A stretch of 64,000 nucleotides of DNA from positions 124,001-188,000 of the forward strand of contig CALUQR010000001.1 in NCBI GenBank assembly GCA_944322965.1. The letters run 5' to 3'. A program made the position numbers and the translations under genes. This stretch comes from Vulcanimicrobiota bacterium. Lineage in GTDB: Bacteria > Vulcanimicrobiota > Xenobia > Xenobiales > Xenobiaceae. Below are positions 26,303-33,981 of the stretch, piece after piece. Positions within the stretch are counted from its first letter, which is position 1. Every line of letters begins with the position of its first letter. The notes beneath the pieces were generated by a model, which was given only the letters and a program-made list of their open reading frames with translations, made no database searches and was not told the DNA's origin.

Positions 26303-27082
26303 TTAATTGGCAAATTTATCGCTACTGGGAGAGGACATCCCTAAAAAGGCCGCCTTTTGGGCTTGGATAGAGGGCCAGGCGGCGGGCTCGATCCCCCAGT
26401 AAGGGGTGATGAGGCGGGCCTGCTCCTCTAAAATTAGGGGCGAGTCCCCGCCCCAGGGGGAGTCGCTCTCTAAGAGGAGGCGCTGGGCGGGGATAACCTG
26501 GGCCCAGGCCCGCAGGCGTTTAACCCCCGCTTCGCTCCGCCCGTTCCTCTCTAACCAGCGGGGGCTGAGGGTCAGATAAAAGCCCCGTTTTACTAAATCT
26601 AAGGCCAGAGCGGGACTGCTATTGAAGGCGTGGCAGAGGTGGAGGGGAGCGGGAGGAGCTTCCCGCCAGAGCTCTTTTAGAGCGGCTAAGAGCTCGGTAT
26701 AGGCGCGCACGCAGTGGAAGAGGCAAGGGAGGGCGTAGCGTTGGGCCAAACGGTATTGGGCTTTAAATAAGGAGAGCTGGGCCCCGCTAGAGCCCAGATG
26801 GGCGGGAGAGCGATCGAGGCCTATTTCGCCTATCCCCCAAGGGGCGGGGCGCCAGGAGAGGGCCTCCTCTAAAGAGTTTAGGGCGAGGCTTAAGTTGGCG
26901 GCTTGGCCCCAGTATGGGGCCTGCCAGGGGTGGAAGCCCACTAGGTAGGGGTTACCGCTCTCCTGGGCCCAGCGGCGCAGTTGGCTCCAAGGGCGCTCTA
27001 AGCTGGGCGCCCCTAGGCCGGGCCACGAGGAGGGCTGGAGGGACGGGGAGAGATCGAGGGGATGGAAATGGGCGTCAAACAA
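26303..27082 (-). CDS. TatD-family metal-dependent hydrolase (paralogue 1)
   Basis: 259 residues from a TTG at 27082, with GGAGG at 27086-27090. Longer in-frame versions would run through the start region of the divergent gene at 27158 and add residues with no TatD likeness. The metal motif DAHFHPLD begins at residue 3; GIGEIGLDRSPAH near 85, PCLFHCVRA near 120, LHLCHAFNS near 150 and LLLESDSPWG near 210 complete the TatD amidohydrolase signature. Predicted 3'-5' nuclease or other phosphohydrolase. The family's usual GHT/D substitutions are within normal range. Confidence 0.82.
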   Translation of the reverse strand: MFDAHFHPLDLSPSLQPSSWPGLGAPSLERPWSQLRRWAQESGNPYLVGFHPWQAPYWGQAANLSLALNSLEEALSWRPAPWGIGEIGLDRSPAHLGSSGAQLSLFKAQYRLAQRYALPCLFHCVRAYTELLAALKELWREAPPAPLHLCHAFNSSPALALDLVKRGFYLTLSPRWLERNGRSEAGVKRLRAWAQVIPAQRLLLESDSPWGGDSPLILEEQARLITPYWGIEPAAWPSIQAQKAAFLGMSSPSSDKFAN

Positions 27083-27157
27083 GGGGCCTCCGCGGGGAAA
27101 AGAGAATGGGCCGCCCCATAATATCTTATAACGAGCTGATCCGGGAGGGTATGCGCG

Positions 27158-27991
27158 GTGAGTGGCGGTTGGAGCTGTTTTATCTGTGGTCGGGAGAATG
27201 AGTTGGGAGAGCGCTTCTGTCCCTGTGGGGCGGCCCGCCCGCGCATCTACGATTTTGCCGCTCCCGCCTCTGCAGAGCGGAGTTCTAGTAGCTCGAGCGC
27301 CCCCGCCCCCCAAGCGGTGACCGAGAGTCCCATGCTCTCAGGTCTAGCCATGTGGGTCAACCAGGCGGCCTGCGGCCAGTTGAGTCCCAGCCAATTTGCC
27401 GACAAGGTCCAAAAGGCTCAGAGCCAATTGGAGGGACTCTTCTCCAATATGTTGCGGGAGTTGAGCCAGGTAGACGCCCACGGAGAGAAGGCTTATTTGC
27501 GCTCTATTACCACCAGTTTAGAGGATGCGGCCACCCTCTTCCGCATCGCCCTCTCCTATCTAGCTAAGTTCGGGCAGAGTAAGAAGACCGCCCACTTGCG
27601 GGTGGGGATGATGTTAGCGGAGCGGGCGGAAGAGGCCTACGTAGGGGTAGAGGAGACCTTAGCCCAAGACGCCCAAGGCTACAGCTTGCGCCATCAAGGG
27701 GATGTGGTGGGCCGTTTGGCCCAAGAGGTTTTAGCAGGGCGCATGACTTTAGAGGAGTACCGCTCCCAGCTGGACGAGGTCGATAAGGCGGCCCACTTCT
27801 GGCTCCGAGAGGGGCAGAAGAGTATGGAGTCCGGGTTAGCCGCCGCCCGAGCCTTTACGGGACGAGGGGCGGGCTTATCGGAAGAGGCGGCGCGCCGTCT
27901 GGCCCAAGCGGCCCAACAGTTAGGCCAAGTCATCTTAGCCCTCTACTCGCGGGAGGAAGTAGAGCGCGTAGCGCAAAGCCAAAAAAGCTAG
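27158..27991 (+). CDS. Zinc-ribbon protein of unknown function
   Basis: 277 residues from a GTG with GGGAGG about ten bases upstream. The N-terminus has a CxxC and a CxC pair (CFICGRENELGERFCPCG), so one zinc ribbon of the RanBP2 or double-zinc-ribbon kind is likely. A Ser/Pro linker follows and the remaining 220 residues are predicted helical with regular Ala, Glu, Gln and Leu spacing. No catalytic motif is visible. It is divergent from tatD and 60 bases ahead of the Gly/Ala-rich gene at 28052; the two may form a small operon. Confidence 0.65.
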   Translation: MSGGWSCFICGRENELGERFCPCGAARPRIYDFAAPASAERSSSSSSAPAPQAVTESPMLSGLAMWVNQAACGQLSPSQFADKVQKAQSQLEGLFSNMLRELSQVDAHGEKAYLRSITTSLEDAATLFRIALSYLAKFGQSKKTAHLRVGMMLAERAEEAYVGVEETLAQDAQGYSLRHQGDVVGRLAQEVLAGRMTLEEYRSQLDEVDKAAHFWLREGQKSMESGLAAARAFTGRGAGLSEEAARRLAQAAQQLGQVILALYSREEVERVAQSQKS

Positions 27992-28051
27992 ACTTATGGT
28001 ACAATAGGGGGGATAAAGAGAGAACGACACTTATTAGGAGAGTTGGCCGTT

Positions 28052-28792
28052 ATGAATCTAGGTGGAGTAAGAGAGGTCCTGGGAGCGTCTGGCGCGGGTA
28101 AGTATATCTATCAAGCGAGTCGCGCCGCCCAAGATTTGGGGACTACCACGCCCTTGACCGTAGGTCTAGATTTAGCTTCTGGCACGCTGGGTATAGCCGA
28201 CGCTAAGAATCCGGAGGCCGTAGTTAAGGCTGGGTGTAGCTTAGCTAAGGGGGTTACGGGCGGCTTAAAGATCTCTGAGGCGGGGCAAGTCGCTCAGGTG
28301 GCGGCGGAGATCTCTCCCATCGTCTCCCGCACGGCGGCCGGGATAGGGGTCGTCTTGGGGACCGTGGAGGTGGGGCGCGGTATCAAGAAGTGTGTCGACG
28401 GAGCCCATCAAGAGGGCAAGAATAAGATTATCAGCGGCGCTTGCGACATCGTCACCCAGACGGCTCTGGGGATCGCAGCTGGCAACGATGCGGTTATCGC
28501 CGGGGTGCCGGTGGCGGCGGTAGCCTTGGGGATCGCGGGCACGGCGGTCGCGGGCAAGTATATCTATAAGTACCACGAACAGATTGGGGCTTTAGCCCAC
28601 CAGGCGGGGCAGAAGGTGGCCCAGGCCGCCCACACCGTGGGGCAAAAGATCACGCAGACGGCCCAGACGGTAGTAGGCAAAGTAGGAGACGGCGTCAAGT
28701 CTATCGCCCAGAGCGCTCAGGAAGTCGTCCATAAGGGGCGCGAGAAGTTGACGAGCGTCTTCTCCGACTCTCCGCCTCCCCCTCAGGAATGA
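28052..28792 (+). CDS. Gly/Ala-rich protein with amphipathic C-terminal repeats, unknown function
   Basis: 246 residues from ATG 28052, nine bases after AGGAG; a TTG at 28043 lies too close to that SD. The middle (about 75-175) is Gly/Ala/Val-rich with two hydrophobic stretches that could cross or insert into a membrane (TAAGIGVVLGTVEVG and VAAVALGIAGTAVAG). The last 70 residues repeat an 11-residue-like pattern (HQAGQKVAQAA, HTVGQKITQTA) that resembles LEA or apolipoprotein helices, then a Pro-rich end. The sequence GKYIY occurs twice. I do not recognise a family. Confidence 0.6.
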   Translation: MNLGGVREVLGASGAGKYIYQASRAAQDLGTTTPLTVGLDLASGTLGIADAKNPEAVVKAGCSLAKGVTGGLKISEAGQVAQVAAEISPIVSRTAAGIGVVLGTVEVGRGIKKCVDGAHQEGKNKIISGACDIVTQTALGIAAGNDAVIAGVPVAAVALGIAGTAVAGKYIYKYHEQIGALAHQAGQKVAQAAHTVGQKITQTAQTVVGKVGDGVKSIAQSAQEVVHKGREKLTSVFSDSPPPPQE

Positions 28793-28825
28793 GGAACTTA
28801 GCAGCTTAGAAAGGGGTTGGCTTGG

Positions 28826-29332
28826 ATGAATATTTCCGAAGCTATTCGCGCGCGGCGCAGCATTCGTCGTTATAAACCGGGAGTGGAGATCCCCCGGGAA
28901 GATTTCCAGAAGATTTTAGAAGCGGCCATGATGGCCCCCAGCGCCTGCAATTCGCGCCCTTGGGAGTTCGTAGTCGTCACCGACCGCCAGATCTTAGAGG
29001 GCATCACTAAGGGGATGACTTACACCCAGATGTTAAAGACCGCTTCGGCGGCTATTATCGTCTGCGGTTTGCCCCAGGCCCAGGCGGGGATCTCCGAGGG
29101 CTTCTGGCCCCAAGACTGCGGAGCGGCCATCGAGAATATCTTGCTCCAGGCCCTCGATTTAGGCTACGGGACCTGTTGGTGTGGCGTCTATCCCAGAGAG
29201 AGCAATATCGCCGCCGTGCGCCAGTACGTAGAGACGGAGGGCGTACCCTTAGCGGTCATAGCTATTGGCGTCCCCGACGAGTCCCCCGCCCCCCGCGGTC
29301 ATTACGAAGAGAGCAAAGTTCGCTTCCTTTAA
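28826..29332 (+). CDS. Nitroreductase-family FMN oxidoreductase
   Basis: 168 residues from ATG 28826 (AAGGGG about ten bases upstream; TTG 28817 is too close). FMN-binding N-terminus IRARRSIRRYKP, the MMAPSACNSRPWEFVVV segment near residue 35, AAIENILLQALDLGYGTCWCG near 95 and the IAIGVPDE end are typical of the NfnB/NfsB-like group. Acts on unknown NAD(P)H-dependent substrate in the cytoplasm. Confidence 0.92.
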   Translation: MNISEAIRARRSIRRYKPGVEIPREDFQKILEAAMMAPSACNSRPWEFVVVTDRQILEGITKGMTYTQMLKTASAAIIVCGLPQAQAGISEGFWPQDCGAAIENILLQALDLGYGTCWCGVYPRESNIAAVRQYVETEGVPLAVIAIGVPDESPAPRGHYEESKVRFL

Positions 29333-29343
29333 GAACCCTTAGA

Positions 29344-29361
29344 GGCGCCCCTAAGGGCGCC
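29344..29361. terminator. GC hairpin between convergent genes
   Basis: GGCGCCC-CTAA-GGGCGCC is a perfect 7-bp stem with a four-base loop. It spans the stop codon of the HD-GYP gene and follows the nitroreductase gene. No T-run on either strand, so its strength is uncertain. Confidence 0.4.
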
Positions 29362-31879
29362 GAGGGCGGAAGGAAGAGGAGCGCTGGATCCCTTGAGGGT
29401 TGCGGCGCTCTATAACTTTTAAAAAGGCCTCCACGCAGCGGGGATCGAAAGCGGAGCCCCGCCCGCCCTTAATAATCTCACAGGCCTGGGTGGGGGTGTG
29501 GGCCCGCCCCTGATTGCGGCTATGGACTAAGGCGTCGTAAGCGTCGCAGACGGCGATAATGCGGGCCGGCAGGGGGATCTTCTCGCCCGCCAAGCCGTCG
29601 GGGAAGCCCTTGCCATCCCAGCGCTCGTGGTGGGCGCGCACTACGGGACAGACGAAACGCAGGCTTAAGAGCGGATAGAGCATCTCTTCGCTATGCTGGG
29701 GGTGGCGGCGCAGCTGTTCGTACTCTTCGGGAGCGAGAGGGCGCACCTCTTGCTGCATCCATACGGGGGGCTGGAAGGCTTCTAAACCTTGGGAGGCCAG
29801 ATCTTGGCGGTACTCATCGGAGGCCATATAGAGGGAGATGGCCTCTTGCTTCTCCTCCGGCTCCTGTTGGAAGAGGAGGTCGGTCTCGCCAATATCTTTG
29901 AACATGGCCCCGTACTCCACTTTTTGACGCCCCTTCTCGTCGCGAATCCCCAGTTCTGCAGCCACATCTAAGGCCAAGTCGACGATGCGCGTGGAGTGGG
30001 CGTAAGTCTCTTCGCCGCTCAATTTGAGCATCAAGATGGCCCCATTAATCGCTTCCGTCTGGGCGTCGGGAGAGGCCGTCTGGGAGGCGTAGATCTGTTT
30101 GAGCATGGCCGAGGGCATCTGGGAGACGGCTTGATGGTCGCGTTCTAAGGCGTACTGGCGATCGCTAGCCCTCTTATCTAAGTTCTGCATGACGGAATCG
30201 AAAGCGGAACCGGAGGAGGCCAAGCGGATATTGCTCAGGTGGATCATATCGTTGAGGGAGAGGATCAAGCGCCCCGAAGCGTCCAGCTTGGGCTTATGGT
30301 CGTCATAAAGGTAGGAGGCGCTTCCCCCTTCCCCCTCGCCCTGGGGAAGAGCCTGTTCTTGGAGGGGATTGCGCTCTGCAAAGAGGCTAATGCGCTTAGC
30401 CACGGGGGTATTTAAGCCGACGGGCTGGTAGTCGGCGCTCAATTCGCGGGCCTGGTTTAACTTGCGCAAATTCTCCTGGGTCAAGCTGGGAGCGGCCTGA
30501 GCGCCCGCCGAGCCCGACCATTGGGGGCGGCCGTAAGTATCGGGATTTAGACTGCCTACGGAGCCGGAGAGAGCCATCTTGATGGGGGTACTGTGCTTAT
30601 CGAGCTCCTTTTTGCTCCTGGGCTGGTACATAGCGTCTAAGGTGGGCGAGTAGACTGGAACCTGAGAGTTGGTGGGACGCCCGCCAAAGGAGAGGCCTAG
30701 GCGCAGGCGCTCCTTAGTAATGGCTATATCGGCCGACTCTTTCTCTTTAATATTGGAGCGCTGGACCGTAGTACTATTGGCGGCCAGAGCGTTCATCTGC
30801 GCATTTTGGAGAATGGCCGAGTTGGGGTTAGTGAGTAGATTTTGGGCGGCCTGCTGTTGGGCTACTAAGCCGGGGTTGAGAGCGGGGGCGGCCCCCGTCA
30901 GAGCCTGGGGATTGAGGGCGGGAGTAGCGCTGGGGGTAATAGTCGGCGCTTCGGGAAGGGGCGCGGCGGCGGGAGAGGTGTTAATAGAGGGTAAGAGGGG
31001 GATCTGCCCCCCCTTGACGGGTGTAAAGGTAGAGGCAAAGACTAACTTGGGAGCCGCCTGCTCCGCCCCTTTGGCGTTGGGGGAGCCCTCCTTAAAGGGC
31101 GACTTGCTCAACTGGTCCATAATTAACTTACTGGAAGTAGCTTGTAAGTTGCCAGGAGCGTTGGGATTTTGCAGAGGGGTGGTCACCAAGGGGGTAGCGG
31201 GAGCGCTCTTGCCGCTATGGGCGAAGGGCGAATTAGTATTCAATTTGGGTATAAAGGTTTGGCGCTCCGGGGCTTGCTGGCGCACCGTCTTGTAGGGCAG
31301 CGCCTCTTGGCGCAAGACGTTTTTGGCCCAGACCGTACCCTTATCGGCGGCGCTGACCTCTATCTTCTGGCGCGCGGCCGTCTCGTTGAGCAACTTTTGG
31401 GCCTGGTCTAACTCTTTTTGAGGGGCGACCCCTTTGAGAATATCTTTGACGTTAACTTGGTCGTTTAAATTGACGGGCTGAGTGGGGGTAGGAGCGGTGG
31501 GGGCGGAGGGCTTGCTCTGGCCCAAGGTAGAGGCTAAATTTTGGGTGGCCGTCGAGCCGCTAGTCGTGGGCGCGGAGGCCGTCTGGCTAGAGGAGCTCAT
31601 ATCGCGCAACTTCTTTAAGTTTTCGGCGCTAAAGGAGTCGCTGGGCGCCGCCTGGGCGCTACTCTGAGCCTCAGAGGGCGTATCTTTAACGAAGGCCTCT
31701 AACTTAGAGCCTATCTCGCGGTGGGTCTGCAGGAGCTGTTGGGGGGGGAGGCTAGCGGAAGTGGACTGGGGCGACCCTAGCGCCGCCGTTTTATTGAGAG
31801 AGGCGGCGCCGGTCGTATCCGCATTCTGACTTACGGCTTGGGCGAGAGTATTACTGACTTCAACGCTGCCAAATCCCAT
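29351..31879 (-). CDS. HD-GYP-domain protein with degenerate catalytic motif and long low-complexity N-terminus
   Basis: 842 residues. About 1-590 are Pro/Ser/Ala/Gln/Thr-rich and largely disordered. The C-terminus (about 610-835) is an HD-GYP domain, a family that hydrolyses cyclic di-GMP. The signature HHERWDGKGFPDGLAG is present with GFP in place of GYP, and HSTRIVDLALDVAAELG matches the first helix. The HD pair itself is changed: the expected LLHDIGK reads MFKDIGE, so the metal-binding His is Lys and the following Lys is Glu. It therefore may not hydrolyse cyclic di-GMP and may serve as a binding or scaffold protein. An SD-like GGGGTGA precedes the ATG. Confidence 0.85.
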   Translation of the reverse strand: MGFGSVEVSNTLAQAVSQNADTTGAASLNKTAALGSPQSTSASLPPQQLLQTHREIGSKLEAFVKDTPSEAQSSAQAAPSDSFSAENLKKLRDMSSSSQTASAPTTSGSTATQNLASTLGQSKPSAPTAPTPTQPVNLNDQVNVKDILKGVAPQKELDQAQKLLNETAARQKIEVSAADKGTVWAKNVLRQEALPYKTVRQQAPERQTFIPKLNTNSPFAHSGKSAPATPLVTTPLQNPNAPGNLQATSSKLIMDQLSKSPFKEGSPNAKGAEQAAPKLVFASTFTPVKGGQIPLLPSINTSPAAAPLPEAPTITPSATPALNPQALTGAAPALNPGLVAQQQAAQNLLTNPNSAILQNAQMNALAANSTTVQRSNIKEKESADIAITKERLRLGLSFGGRPTNSQVPVYSPTLDAMYQPRSKKELDKHSTPIKMALSGSVGSLNPDTYGRPQWSGSAGAQAAPSLTQENLRKLNQARELSADYQPVGLNTPVAKRISLFAERNPLQEQALPQGEGEGGSASYLYDDHKPKLDASGRLILSLNDMIHLSNIRLASSGSAFDSVMQNLDKRASDRQYALERDHQAVSQMPSAMLKQIYASQTASPDAQTEAINGAILMLKLSGEETYAHSTRIVDLALDVAAELGIRDEKGRQKVEYGAMFKDIGETDLLFQQEPEEKQEAISLYMASDEYRQDLASQGLEAFQPPVWMQQEVRPLAPEEYEQLRRHPQHSEEMLYPLLSLRFVCPVVRAHHERWDGKGFPDGLAGEKIPLPARIIAVCDAYDALVHSRNQGRAHTPTQACEIIKGGRGSAFDPRCVEAFLKVIERRNPQGIQRSSSFRPRRP

Positions 31880-31885
31880 CTATCT

Positions 31886-32485
31886 TCACCCCTCGTCGCC
31901 GCTCTCAAAATCGTTAGGATTGAGATTCTGAATGAACTGTTCTAAGGCCAGATCGTCGTCTACTAGGCTATCGCTCTCCTCTTCGGGGGGAGCGCTCTCC
32001 TCCGCCTCGGGCGGGCGGGGGCCGGAAGTCTGACCGATATAAAAGACGTCTTCGTCGGAAGCGGGCACGTCGAACGTGATCCCCTTGATCCCCTCCGCGT
32101 AGAGGAGCTCCTCTTCCGCGTAGATGGGAGCGTTGGCGCGCAGAGCGATGGCGATACTATCTGAGGGGCGAGCGTCTATCTCTAACTCCGTACCGTCTTC
32201 GCGCACTAAGACTAATTTGGCGTAGAATGTGCTGCGCACGACTTTGGTAATGACTACTTCGCGCAGGGTGGCCCCCAGGCTATCGATGACCGTCTTGATG
32301 AGATCGTGGGAAGTGGGACGCGGGACCTCCGTGCCCTCCATAGCTAGGGCGATGGCGGTGGCTTCAAAGACTCCAATAGTTATGGGTAGGCTGTGGGTTT
32401 GGCCTTCATCGGTTAAGATGACGACTGGATCGTGGGCGATGAGGTCGATACCTAACTTGTAGACTTGCAACTTGTGAAGAGCCAT
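31886..32485 (-). CDS. BFN (DUF151) bifunctional nuclease-family protein
   Basis: 199 residues. Residues 1-135 match the BFN/DUF151 family: VVILTDEGQTHSLPITIG, EATAIALAMEG, PRPTSHDL and the characteristic LEIDARPSDSIAIALR. Plant BFN relatives are nucleases; bacterial function is not settled. The last 60 residues are an acidic Pro/Glu/Ser tail (ESAPPEEESDSLVDDDLALEQF). The gene starts an apparent two-gene unit with the HD-GYP gene 6 bases downstream. Confidence 0.92.
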   Translation of the reverse strand: MALHKLQVYKLGIDLIAHDPVVILTDEGQTHSLPITIGVFEATAIALAMEGTEVPRPTSHDLIKTVIDSLGATLREVVITKVVRSTFYAKLVLVREDGTELEIDARPSDSIAIALRANAPIYAEEELLYAEGIKGITFDVPASDEDVFYIGQTSGPRPPEAEESAPPEEESDSLVDDDLALEQFIQNLNPNDFESGDEG

Positions 32486-32619
32486 GGCCTGACCTTTCTC
32501 GCGGGGCTCGACCGAGATTCCTAACAGAGCCCCCTCTTAATAAAAGGTATTTTCGACCGTACCTAGATTAATCCTAGTGTCTTAGGGGAGGAGTTGGCGT
32601 AGGAGAGGAGCGGTAACAA

Positions 32620-33210
32620 GTGCTAGAGTCTAAGGAAAGAGCCGTGCTCTGGGGATGGAGCGAGGGCTTTATCGCCTGGGGCCTGCAATTGGCGCGCAGA
32701 GACTGGCCGCTAGGGGCCGTCCATCTCCCGAGCGCTCCCGAATCCTTGGCTAGCGTCTTATTATTGGGCTGTCCCGCCTACTTAGAGTTCTCAGATTGGC
32801 TCCAAGCCGGCCCCTTGCGGATGGTAGAGTACCCTCCCGCCCCCAGGCTAGAGCCCTCTTGGCCCCCTCTAGCGGAATGGATCGCCTCTTTAGACCCCTC
32901 CGCCAAGGCCCGACTCCTCCTTATCCATTGCGGAGTTGAAGATGAGGAAGCTCGCGCTTGGCGGCGCCAAGCGAGCGCCGAGCCGGGCGGAGAGTTACTA
33001 AACTTTTGGAGCGTAGAAGGTTTAGACACCCAGAGCGGGCGGGATATTTTACAAGTAGAGCGCCTAGCCGCTTTGACGGGTCACGAACCTGCGCCCCGGG
33101 CCGATTACCCTCTAGCGAACTTATCTTTAAAACGCCACGGTCCCAGTTCTCCTCTCTTAGAAGCTCTGGCCCTCTCTTTGGAGGGAACTCCTGGCAAGAG
33201 CTGCGGCTAG
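32620..33210 (+). CDS. Protein of unknown function at the head of the DUF6754 gene cluster
   Basis: 196 residues from GTG 32620 with GAGGAG about nine bases upstream. No membrane segment and no motif I recognise; it is rich in Trp, Leu and Pro and contains an alternating beta/alpha pattern (RLLLIHCGVEDEEARAW near residue 97). The frame uses the same codon style as its neighbours, and 48 bases separate it from the SDR-like gene, which argues that it is a real gene and the first of the cluster. Confidence 0.6.
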   Translation: MLESKERAVLWGWSEGFIAWGLQLARRDWPLGAVHLPSAPESLASVLLLGCPAYLEFSDWLQAGPLRMVEYPPAPRLEPSWPPLAEWIASLDPSAKARLLLIHCGVEDEEARAWRRQASAEPGGELLNFWSVEGLDTQSGRDILQVERLAALTGHEPAPRADYPLANLSLKRHGPSSPLLEALALSLEGTPGKSCG

Positions 33211-33258
33211 AATAGAGAAGGTCAGGGGAGATTTTTATGTGGGTGAGGTCAGGGTCAG

Positions 33259-33981
33259 TTGAGCGATAGATTTTCGGTGGCGGTAGTGACGGAATGGACG
33301 GGTACGGCGGGGCCAGCCATCTGCAACGCCCTCGTCCAGGCCGGTTTTAGCGTCTTTATTAACGGCCCCCAAGAGGTCCTCTTCAATATTCCCACCCCTT
33401 CCGATAGTATGGGCAAGATCTTGGCCCAGCCCTTCGATCCCACCGACGAAAAGGAGGTGCAGCAGACCTTTTTGACCTGCGCCAACCATTTGGGGGCTAT
33501 AGACGTCTTGATCAACAATAATTACTTTTGGAATGACGCCGCCCTCAACGATATTAGCGAAAGTATGTGGGAAGAGGTCATCAATAAGGGGCTCAAGAGC
33601 ACCTTCTACTGTAGCCGCGCCGCCAGTCGCTTTATGAAGGCCCAAGGTTTTGGCAAGATTATCAATGTCATTAGCTCCTCGGCCTTCAATGGGGTCTACA
33701 CCCAGTTTGCCGCCGTCTGCGCTGGGATCCACTCGCTCACTAAATCTTTGGCCCGGGAGCTGGCCCCGGAAGTGCGCGTCAATTCGGTAGCCCCCGGACT
33801 TATCGATGAGCCCTGGATCGACGAAGGGGGCAAAGAGTTGCGCCAGATGTTACTCAAAGATATCCCTTTGCAGCGCCTATGTACTAACGAAGATATTGCC
33901 GAGGCGGTCAGCTATTTAGCTTGTGGGGCCGATTTTATGACGGGCCAGATGTTAGTTCTCGACGGAGGAGAGGGGATCTAA
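33259..33981 (+). CDS. Short-chain dehydrogenase/reductase-like pseudoenzyme
   Basis: 240 residues from a TTG. The fold is a classical SDR: DVLINNNYFW (the NNAG region) near residue 80, VISSSAF with the catalytic-type Ser near 138, and RVNSVAPGLI near 175. Two key sites are lost. The YxxxK motif reads FAAVC (the context QFAAVCAGIHSLTKSLA aligns with NYAAAKAG of FabG), replacing catalytic Tyr by Phe and Lys by Cys. The dinucleotide loop TGxxxGxG reads TEWTGTAG. It probably cannot act as a normal oxidoreductase and may be structural. Its TAA overlaps the ATG of the DUF6754 gene by one base (TAATG), indicating translational coupling. Confidence 0.85.
   Translation: MSDRFSVAVVTEWTGTAGPAICNALVQAGFSVFINGPQEVLFNIPTPSDSMGKILAQPFDPTDEKEVQQTFLTCANHLGAIDVLINNNYFWNDAALNDISESMWEEVINKGLKSTFYCSRAASRFMKAQGFGKIINVISSSAFNGVYTQFAAVCAGIHSLTKSLARELAPEVRVNSVAPGLIDEPWIDEGGKELRQMLLKDIPLQRLCTNEDIAEAVSYLACGADFMTGQMLVLDGGEGI

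Noticed and set aside
27083-27313. Long in-frame N-terminal extension of the first TatD gene
   Set aside because: It overlaps the divergent zinc-ribbon gene start, has no TatD likeness, and a TTG with GGAGG upstream sits exactly before the metal motif.
30669-31295. Plus-strand 208-codon open frame opposite the HD-GYP gene
   Set aside because: It is the complement of the low-complexity Pro/Ser/Ala region; composition alone explains its length.
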